A DNA stretch of 10,415 nucleotides from Bin22 sp034428635 (GTDB taxonomy: Bacteria; Chloroflexota; Dehalococcoidia; Lucifugimonadales; UBA3495): NCBI GenBank assembly GCA_034428635.1, contig DAOUHR010000128.1, positions 1 through 10,415 of the forward strand, read 5' to 3'. Shown here piece after piece: positions 1 through 5,108 of the stretch. Each line of letters opens with the position of its first letter. The stretch's first letter is position 1. A program made the translations under genes and the position numbers. The notes beneath the pieces were generated by a model. That model was not told the DNA's origin. It was given only the letters and a program-made list of their open reading frames with translations, and did not search any database.

Positions 1-31
1 GCCAAATACGTTTCCGACCTTTAGAAATCTG

Positions 32-61
32 GATCCGTCGCTTCACTCAGATTGACAGTTT
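32..61 (+). repeat. Diverged copy of a dispersed 'TTCAGAATGACA'-type repeat
   Basis: This 30-bp stretch aligns without gaps to 10130-10159, with 22 of 30 identical bases by eye and the best match at the TCAGA-TGACA end. Both copies are in the same orientation, near opposite ends of the window and outside any gene. Short elements of this style are common in intergenic DNA of many environmental bacteria. I cannot tell from this window whether they are mobile or structural. Confidence 0.45.
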
Positions 62-337
62 GGCAGTAGGGAATTCTGACCCGATGCCTGCCCACCCATT
101 ATGGAAATGTACTTCCCGCCGCGGCTTTGGTTTAGAAGGGACACAACGTTCCTTTTCCTCCAAAACTCCCTTTCCCTCAAGTTCCTTTAGGCCAGTACCA
201 CCTATCAGTCCCTTTACTGTGCCCATGTCAATGGCCACTTTTTTCCCCTAACCTGCCTCCCCCCCTTGCCAACCCGCATAACCCATCCCCACCATAAGAA
301 TACAAGATCAAAAAAAGGAAACGGAGGCAATCACCCC

Positions 338-373
338 CCACCGTAGGGGCAGACCTACGTGTCTGCCCTGTCC
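338..373 (+). repeat. Palindromic 36-bp repeat, copy 1
   Basis: The unit runs from CCACCGTAGG to CTGCCCTGTCC. Its core is a perfect 8-bp inverted repeat (GGGCAGAC / GTCTGCCC) around a 6-nt loop. It matches copies at 934-969 and 979-1014 with a single base change in the loop or one at the 3' end, and a more diverged copy at 1024-1059. It is a REP-like hairpin element. No transposase (for example a RAYT) is visible nearby. Confidence 0.75.
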
Positions 374-420
374 AAAGGACAACACCCCGTCACCCTCCCG
401 TACCAACCCCGGGGGTAAAC

Positions 421-465
421 GCAAAAACGGCACAAAATGGCACAAAACGGGACACTTCTAAAAAA
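421..465 (+). repeat. 10-bp-periodic A-tract repeat, cluster 1
   Basis: Three contiguous 10-mers (421-430, 431-440, 441-450) of the form nnCAAAANGG are followed by GACAC and an A6 run at 460-465. The A-tracts recur about once per helical turn, the arrangement expected for intrinsically bent DNA. The cluster lies about 50 bp upstream of the start codon at 515. Similar clusters lie at 1251-1296 (+), 9697-9726 (-) and 9819-9838 (-). Confidence 0.65.
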
Positions 466-514
466 TCCCCACCTTCGTGTCCCTTCGTGGATAAATAAAA
501 GGAGACAAACAACC

Positions 515-911
515 ATGAGAACCCTAAGCGAAATCAGAAGAGAAATCCGCGCCCTCCAGCGCAAATACCACCGCCAACTCACCATCTACCGCATGCGCCG
601 CGTCACCGAACAGGTCCACCACGACTACGCCCGCGCCGTAGGCGACCAACAGGACCCGCCCAAGCCATTGGAGGTCATCCGCAAGATCGCCGACCAGGGC
701 CTTCCGCCTCACCACCTGGATGCACCTGCACAACTACCTGGACAAGGTACGGGAAAAGGGAGACATCCCCGAACCCCGGCGCATGCTGCTGGCCCTGCTC
801 CCCTGGGCCTGGGAGAGCAAATACGACCAACTGCTCATGCGGGAACTGCCCGCCCCCAAGCCCAAACCCGACCTGTCCCTGCTCTGGGCCCGCTGGTTTG
901 CCATGGCATAA
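515..911 (+). pseudogene. Small gene of unknown function interrupted by a +1 frameshift
   Basis: An ATG at 515 follows GGAG at 501-504. The first frame gives an arginine-rich, probably helical N-terminus (MRTLSEIRREIRALQRKY...) with plausible coding character to about residue 62 (...EVIRKIADQG). It then turns into Pro/Gly/His-rich nonsense. In the next forward frame, sensible sequence begins at the same place (FRLTTWMHLHNYLDKVREK...) and ends at TAA 909-911 (...LLWARWFAMA). Skipping one base near 700-705, in the GGGCCTTCC stretch, joins the two into a protein of about 131 aa. The family is not recognised. It has no signal peptide, membrane segment or catalytic motif that I can see. The break could be a real inactivating indel, a sequencing or assembly error, or less likely programmed frameshifting. 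The gene sits alone between repeats, consistent with accessory DNA. Confidence 0.6.
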
Positions 912-933
912 GGCCCGAACGATGGCAAATCCC

Positions 934-1059
934 CCACCGTAGGGGCAGACCTATGTGTCTGCCCTGTCCCACCCGCGACCACCGTAGGGGCAGACCTATG
1001 TGTCTGCCCTGGCCCACCGGCGACCACCGCAGGGCCAGACCCGCGTGTCTGCCCTGGCC
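934..1059 (+). repeat. Tandem array of three palindromic 36-bp repeats (copies 2-4), 45-bp period
   Basis: Copies start at 934, 979 and 1024, exactly 45 bp apart. Each has the GGGCAGAC / GTCTGCCC hairpin; the third is degraded (CAGACCCGCGTGTCTG). The 9-bp spacers are similar but not identical. Because 45 is a multiple of three, open frames crossing the array show a repeated peptide that is only a translation of the repeat. The array begins 22 bp after the stop of the frameshifted gene and abuts the MITE-like element at 1062. There is no cas gene, and the spacing and palindromic units rule out a CRISPR. Confidence 0.75.
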
Positions 1060-1061
1060 TC

Positions 1062-1197
1062 GGGGCTGTCGTCAAATTGAAGGTAGAACTCTCCGAGCGT
1101 CCCTTTTCGTCGTTCCCGCGAAGGCAGGAACCTCGATGGGCTGAGGTCGAGGTTCCTGCCTTGGTAGCAATGACATTGAATATGACGACACGCCCTA
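1062..1197 (+). mobile_element. MITE-like element, copy 1 (136 bp)
   Basis: This copy is identical to 1459-1594 at all but three positions. Its ends form a terminal inverted repeat: GGGGCTGTCGTCA on the left against TGACGACACGCCC on the right, with two mismatches. The middle holds a perfect 16-bp inverted repeat (1121-1136 with 1147-1162) around a 10-nt loop, so the whole element can fold back as one long hairpin. It encodes no transposase. It is best read as a non-autonomous element moved by a transposase elsewhere in the genome. The left end abuts the palindromic array and lacks the TA seen at copy 2. Confidence 0.75.
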
Positions 1198-1458
1198 AGG
1201 ACAATTCCCCTTCCTCCTGCGGCACAAGGCCATGGTCGTGAGGGCAATACCCCAAAATGGGACAAAATGAGACAAAATGGAACGAAAATTAAAAAATGCC
1301 CATCTTCTTACATCTCTGCGTTCCGCCGTCTGGAAGATAGGGACACCGGTCGGCAAACTTGTAACTTTGGCTGCCGCTTTCCCGTCGCACCCACCTCAAC
1401 TGGCGGAAGCGAGGCAAGCAGGTAGCTTGAACCAGCCAAGTTCTTAAGGACAGACCTA
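1198..1458. other. Intergenic segment between the two MITE copies
   Basis: I see no gene here. It contains the second A-tract cluster (1251-1296). The bases after that cluster resemble those following cluster 1 (an AAAAAAT run, a C-rich patch, then CTTC), which suggests a decayed duplicate of the region upstream of the gene at 515, without the gene itself. Confidence 0.5.
1251..1296 (+). repeat. 10-bp-periodic A-tract repeat, cluster 2
   Basis: Four 10-mers (1251-1260, 1261-1270, 1271-1280, 1281-1290) each carry AAAA at the same register, and an A6 run follows at 1291-1296. The consensus is close to GACAAAATGG. The order is the same as in cluster 1 (units, degenerate unit, A6 run, C-rich patch), so the two are probably related by duplication. 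Confidence 0.65.
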
Positions 1459-1596
1459 GGGGCTGTCGTCAAATTGAAGGTAGACCTCTCCGAGCGTCCC
1501 TTTTCGTCGTTCCCGCGAAGGCGGGAACCTCGATGGGCTGAGGTCGAGGTTCCTGCCTTGGTAGCAATGACGTTGAATATGACGACACGCCCTAGT
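1457..1596 (+). mobile_element. MITE-like element, copy 2, with flanking TA
   Basis: The 136-bp core is 1459-1594. The left end reads TAGGGGCTGTCGTCA and the right end is the inverted TAGGGCGTGTCGTCA, a 15-bp pair with two mismatches. A TA at both outer ends fits a TA target duplication, as made by IS630/Tc1-mariner-type transposases. This assignment is inference, since no transposase is present. The internal fold-back arms match copy 1 except for one base. It lies about 140 bp upstream of the hppA start codon, so insertion may have replaced native upstream sequence. Confidence 0.7.
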
Positions 1597-1658
1597 GAAG
1601 GCCCCGGTCAGCAGCCAGAATGCGACATGACTGGGAACCTGCCCGCACATTTCGTAAG

Positions 1659-1687
1659 TTGACACCCCTAGGGGTATATGGTACGTT
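1659..1687 (+). promoter_or_regulatory. Candidate hppA promoter with an internal 12-bp palindrome
   Basis: A consensus -35 box TTGACA (1659-1664) is followed after 17 bp by TACGTT (1682-1687), a weak -10 match. The spacer begins with a perfect palindrome, ACCCCTAGGGGT (1664-1675), placed where a bound repressor would block RNA polymerase. Its shape resembles operators of CsoR-type regulators, but no regulator gene is present in the window. Transcription would start near 1694, downstream of the alternative upstream ATG at 1620. Confidence 0.45.
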
Positions 1688-1733
1688 TCCAACGCTTGGG
1701 ATAGCTCATTTCCGTAATTTCGAGGTGGGTCAA

Positions 1734-3815
1734 ATGGATTCAAGCGTCACGCTAGTCGTCCTGCCGCTGGTCGCCGGAGCAATCGCCCTGGTGTTTGCTG
1801 CCATTATGGCCATGCGAGTGGTCAAGGCGGAGGCTGGCAACGAACGAATGACCGAAATTGGCGACGCCATCCGAACGGGGGCGTCGGCTTTTTTGCGCCG
1901 GGAATACCTGGCGCTTTTGCCTTTAGTTGTAGTTGTGACGGTCGTGCTTGCCGTACTGGACTACACGCTGTTTACCCATGAACTTGGGGTACCCGCAACG
2001 GCCATCTCCTACTTGGTCGGCACCATCTGCTCGGGCCTGGCTGGTTTCATTGGCATGAATGTAGCGGTACGCGCCAACGTACGCACTGCCGCCGCGGCCA
2101 TGCGGGGTCTGAATCCGGCGCTGCGGGTGGCCTTCTCCAGCGGCTCGGTCATGGGAGTGACGGTGGTCGGCATAGGCCTGTTGGGCGTCACCATCCTCTA
2201 CCTGGTTTTCCAGGACATCAGCGCGGTGGCGGGATTTGGCTTTGGCGCCAGCTCCATTGCCCTCTTCGCCCGCGTTGGCGGCGGTATATTTACGAAGGCC
2301 GCAGACGTGGGTTCCGACCTGGTTGGTAAAGTTGAAGCGGGCATTCCGGAGGACGACCCACGCAACCCCGGCGTAATTGCCGACAACGTAGGCGACAACG
2401 TCGGTGACGTGGCCGGTATGGGTGCTGACCTCTTTGAGTCCTATGTGGGCAGCATCATTTCCGCCGTGGCCCTGGTGGGCGCCGGAACTCTCTTCGCCAT
2501 GCAGGATGCCGACAAGGTGCAGGCCCTGTTCCCCATGCTGCTTGCCGGAGCTGGCATCATTGCAGCCATACTTGGTACCTTCGTGGTGCGTAGCGGCGAG
2601 CAGGCTGACTTTGAAAAGCTGCTCTGGGCCCTGCGGTACGGCATATTTGCCGCGGGCGGACTGCTGATCGTTTTTGCCGCGGTTCTTACGATTGCCGTAA
2701 CCCAGGAATGGTCCTGGTTCGGTTGCGTAGTAGCGGGACTGGTGGCCGGAACAATTATTGGCCTCGCAACCGAGTACTACACCTCATACAGCTACATGCC
2801 CACCAAGCGCGTTTCCGAGGCCTCCCAGACGGGAGCAGCCACGGTTATCATCGGGGGCATAGCCACCGGCATGCTGAGTACCCTGGTCCCGGTCATCTGC
2901 ATTTCAATTGCCATTCTGCTCTCTTACTGGTTTGCCGGTTTCTATGGAGTCGCGCTGGCCGGTGTGGGATTGCTCTCCACCCTTGGAATCACTCTGGCTA
3001 CCGATGCATACGGTCCCGTAGCCGACAACGCGGGCGGCATTGCGGAACAGGCCCAATTGGACCCGCAGGTACGTGAACGTACGGACGCCCTGGACGCTTT
3101 GGGCAACACTACCGCCGCCACCGGAAAGGGCTTTGCCATTGGATCAGCCGCGCTTACGTCCCTGGCCCTGCTGGCTGCATACGCCGTTAGCGCCGGGTTA
3201 ATTACGCTGGGCGACGATGGTCGGCTGAGCGGCAGCGGCGTAGGCATAAACCTGCTGGACCCCCGAATTTTGGTCGGCGTGGTGATTGGCGCCATGTTGC
3301 CCTTCATCTTTTCTGCCATGACCATGCAGGCCGTGGGTCGCGCTGCCCAGGGCATTGTCGATGAGGTCCGTCGTCAGTTCCGCGAGATACCCGGCCTGTT
3401 GGAAGGCACCGCCAGCCCTGACTCGGCCCGCTGCGTTGATATCAGTACGCGGGGAGCCTTGCGGGAGATGATTCTGCCCGGTGTGATGGCAGTTGTCGCT
3501 CCGCTGGCGACGGGGTTCATTCTGGGGCAGGCAGCCCTGGGCGGCCTTTTGATTGGGGCCATCGCAGCCGGGTTCATGCTGGCTATCATGATGGCCAGCG
3601 CCGGCGGTACCTGGGACAATGCCAAGAAGTACGTGGAACTGGGCAATTTTGGTGGAAAAGGTTCCGACGCTCACAAGGCCGCCGTAGAAGGCGACGTGGT
3701 GGGAGACCCCTTCAAGGACACCTCGGGCCCCTCCCTGAATATCCTGCTCAAGCTGATGGCCATCGTGTCCCTGGTATTTGCGCCGGTGTTTGGCAATGGC
3801 CTTATCACCCTGTAA
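1734..3815 (+). CDS. hppA: Membrane-bound ion-pumping pyrophosphatase (K+-dependent subtype)
   Basis: This 693-aa integral membrane enzyme hydrolyses pyrophosphate and pumps H+ or Na+ across the cytoplasmic membrane. The start at ATG 1734 follows GAGGTG at 1722-1727. An in-frame ATG at 1620 would add 38 residues absent from the family. The N-terminal GNxxM...IxxGAxAFLRREY block is typical. The PPi/Mg sites are present: DVGSDLVGKVE (191-201), DNVGDNVGD (217-225) and the C-terminal GGTWDNAKKYVE (624-635). The GNTTAATGKG motif (457-466) has Ala where K+-independent enzymes have Lys, so K+ dependence is expected. Glu235 in DLFESYV sits at the gate-glutamate position found in Na+-pumping members, so the transported ion is open. 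Length is normal for the family (about 660-770 aa), with many hydrophobic helices throughout. It appears monocistronic, ends with tandem TAA TAA, and is followed by a stem-loop. Confidence 0.97.
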   Translation: MDSSVTLVVLPLVAGAIALVFAAIMAMRVVKAEAGNERMTEIGDAIRTGASAFLRREYLALLPLVVVVTVVLAVLDYTLFTHELGVPATAISYLVGTICSGLAGFIGMNVAVRANVRTAAAAMRGLNPALRVAFSSGSVMGVTVVGIGLLGVTILYLVFQDISAVAGFGFGASSIALFARVGGGIFTKAADVGSDLVGKVEAGIPEDDPRNPGVIADNVGDNVGDVAGMGADLFESYVGSIISAVALVGAGTLFAMQDADKVQALFPMLLAGAGIIAAILGTFVVRSGEQADFEKLLWALRYGIFAAGGLLIVFAAVLTIAVTQEWSWFGCVVAGLVAGTIIGLATEYYTSYSYMPTKRVSEASQTGAATVIIGGIATGMLSTLVPVICISIAILLSYWFAGFYGVALAGVGLLSTLGITLATDAYGPVADNAGGIAEQAQLDPQVRERTDALDALGNTTAATGKGFAIGSAALTSLALLAAYAVSAGLITLGDDGRLSGSGVGINLLDPRILVGVVIGAMLPFIFSAMTMQAVGRAAQGIVDEVRRQFREIPGLLEGTASPDSARCVDISTRGALREMILPGVMAVVAPLATGFILGQAALGGLLIGAIAAGFMLAIMMASAGGTWDNAKKYVELGNFGGKGSDAHKAAVEGDVVGDPFKDTSGPSLNILLKLMAIVSLVFAPVFGNGLITL

Positions 3816-3854
3816 TAAGCTGGTTCCTTCACAGCCGGAATAGCGCCGAAAACC

Positions 3855-3886
3855 TTAAGGACGTGGCCGCCGGGCCATGTCCTTAA
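3855..3886. terminator. Stem-loop, probable bidirectional terminator between convergent genes
   Basis: A 14-bp stem (3855-3868 with 3873-3886, including one G-U pair) closes a 4-nt loop. It lies 39 bp past the hppA stop and 48 bp past the stop of the minus-strand phosphoesterase. The downstream T-run is weak on the plus strand (TTAATTCT) and slightly better on the minus strand (GGTTTTCGG). It would serve both convergent units. Confidence 0.65.
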
Positions 3887-3901
3887 TTCTCGGTAAGGAC
3901 T

Positions 3902-3933
3902 GACCACTTCATAGGCGGTCCACCAGAGTGGTC
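3902..3933. other. Second inverted repeat in the convergent intergenic gap
   Basis: GACCACT (3902-3908) and AGTGGTC (3927-3933) form a perfect 7-bp inverted repeat around an 18-nt loop, immediately after the phosphoesterase stop codon at 3935. It has no T-run. It may add to termination or protect mRNA 3' ends, but it is weaker than the neighbouring stem-loop. Confidence 0.35.
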
Positions 3934-3934
3934 C

Positions 3935-4489
3935 CTAAAGTTGTACCAGTTCCACTTCCACCGCCCTCTTGTCGACCCTTAGCCTGGCAACAGTGCCCAG
4001 GCTCCCAGGCTTGTGTTTTCGGCCTGGATATGTGGGGCTGCCGGGGTTGATGAACATAACCCCGTCGTACCAGCACACCAGTTCCTCGTGGGTGTCGCCG
4101 AACACCACAACGTCCACGGCCTGTCCGAACTTGCGGGTCGTGATTTGGGCGGCGCCATTGTCGGGAAAGACCAGTCCTGTGCCATCAGGGCTGGTGGGTA
4201 TCCGGGGCGTGGGCCACTGGATGTCGTGCACCATGCCGATACTGATTCCCTCAACCTGCACAACCCGGGTAGTAGTGGCGAGTCGGTCTCCTTCCTCCGT
4301 GGGGTCTTCGTAGCCCCGTACCGCCAGCACCGGGGCCAGGGTCTCCAGGTAATCCAGAACTCCCAGGCATTCCAGGTCACCACAGTGGAGAATAAGGTCA
4401 ACGCCGGAAAGGGCCCGGAAAACAGCGTCCGGCAGGTCGCGGCCGCTGCCGGCTGAGTGAGTGTCCGAAATAAGTCCGACGACCTTCAA
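3935..4489 (-). CDS. YfcE/MJ0936-like metallophosphoesterase with altered metal ligands
   Basis: This 184-aa protein is probably cytoplasmic, as no signal peptide is visible. The calcineurin-like phosphoesterase pattern is clear: SDTH (8-11), HCGDLE (35-40), a motif-III position reading GYED (59-62), His88, GDTHEE (131-136) and NPGSP (148-152). Most relatives have GNxD and GHTH, so the metal-binding Asn (Tyr60 here) and first His (Asp132 here) are replaced. Activity may be weakened or changed. The TTG start at 4489 is preceded by AAAGAGAG and puts the first catalytic motif at the usual distance from the N-terminus. It is the last gene of the minus-strand operon, 40 bp after the 192-aa gene. 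Its substrate is unknown. Removing phosphate from the GT20 product is an attractive guess from context only. Confidence 0.85.
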   Translation of the reverse strand: MKVVGLISDTHSAGSGRDLPDAVFRALSGVDLILHCGDLECLGVLDYLETLAPVLAVRGYEDPTEEGDRLATTTRVVQVEGISIGMVHDIQWPTPRIPTSPDGTGLVFPDNGAAQITTRKFGQAVDVVVFGDTHEELVCWYDGVMFINPGSPTYPGRKHKPGSLGTVARLRVDKRAVEVELVQL

Positions 4490-4529
4490 TTCTCTCTCTT
4501 TAAGACCGGGGAGATGGGAATATTAGGGG

Positions 4530-5108
4530 TCAGTTCCGGTTTTCCCATAAGGTGAAATAGTCGGGAGAGTCGTCACGCAGGGCTTCGGTAAGCTCCTGGT
4601 AGCTAAGGTCCGTTAACACCTGGTTCTCTTCCCGTACCAGGCGGGAGATGACACTTTCCCACTGAGTGATGTCGGAGCCACCAGGGTAGGTGCTCAGCAG
4701 CTCCCGCAGGCTGTTGATCAGCTTGTCCGAATGCATTGCCAGCGCGCCGCCGCTGATGATGAACACGACAACCGCCGGCAGGTCCTCATCGTCGAAGGTA
4801 TCCACGCCGAGCCTTTCCAGAATGGAAGACATGGCCACGTTGCGAACGATTTCCTCCAGGCGCAAGGGCAGGTTAATGATATGGGCAAAGGGGTAAATGT
4901 TTCCTTCCCGCAAAGTCCGGGAGAACTCGTGTTCCAATCCTCGGAAGAACTCCCCGTCGAATACCTCTTCTGCATTCATCAGCAAGACTTCCGAAGAGTC
5001 CCCCCGCAGGTCCACTACCAGGAACTCTTTGAGGTGGGGAAAAATATAGAGCATGATGTCCGGGCGTTCCCCGTCAGGCAGTTGACCGTAGAACGGATCG
5101 TCAATCAA
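4530..5108 (-). CDS. Unrecognised acidic 192-aa protein coupled to the GT20 synthase
   Basis: I do not recognise a family. The protein is acidic, rich in Leu/Glu/Asp and predicted mostly helical, without a signal peptide. One hydrophobic stretch (LPAVVVFIISGGALAM, about 110-125) follows an acidic patch (DDED) and looks more like a buried strand/helix than a membrane segment. The TTG start at 5108 overlaps the synthase stop codon by 8 bp. GGAGGA at 5122-5117, inside the synthase coding sequence, is an excellent ribosome site 8 nt upstream, so translation is probably coupled. That tight link suggests a partner or regulator of the synthase. The reading frame is intact over its whole length with good codon character, so I am confident it is a real gene, but its function is unknown. 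Confidence 0.85.
   Translation of the reverse strand: MIDDPFYGQLPDGERPDIMLYIFPHLKEFLVVDLRGDSSEVLLMNAEEVFDGEFFRGLEHEFSRTLREGNIYPFAHIINLPLRLEEIVRNVAMSSILERLGVDTFDDEDLPAVVVFIISGGALAMHSDKLINSLRELLSTYPGGSDITQWESVISRLVREENQVLTDLSYQELTEALRDDSPDYFTLWENRN

Larger units (their letters stand above)
1..514. other. Intergenic, repeat-bearing region without a convincing gene
   Basis: No open frame here has a good ribosome binding site together with a recognisable product. The stretch contains a diverged dispersed repeat (32-61), a palindromic repeat (338-373) and a 10-bp-periodic A-tract cluster (421-465), each listed separately. The last of these leads directly into the Shine-Dalgarno sequence of the small gene at 515. 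A weak minus-strand peptide (226-47) with a nucleoside-phosphorylase-like N-terminus is discussed in the findings. Confidence 0.6.

Noticed and set aside
934..1059. Possible CRISPR array
   Set aside because: Only three regular copies are present, the 9-bp spacers are nearly alike, each unit is its own palindrome, and there are no cas genes.
437..1144. Plus-strand open frame of 235 codons covering the small gene and the repeats
   Set aside because: Only the part from 515 to about 700 is coding-like. The rest is out-of-frame sequence, the translated palindromic array (repeated RRGRPMCLPW-type peptide) and the MITE.
734..1255. Minus-strand open frame of 173 codons with internally repeated peptide
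   Set aside because: The repeated peptide is a translation of the 45-bp DNA array. There is no start signal or family.
1620..1733. Upstream in-frame ATG (1620) as hppA start
   Set aside because: It lacks a ribosome site, would precede the candidate promoter, and adds 38 residues not found in the family. ATG 1734 has GAGGTG at good spacing.
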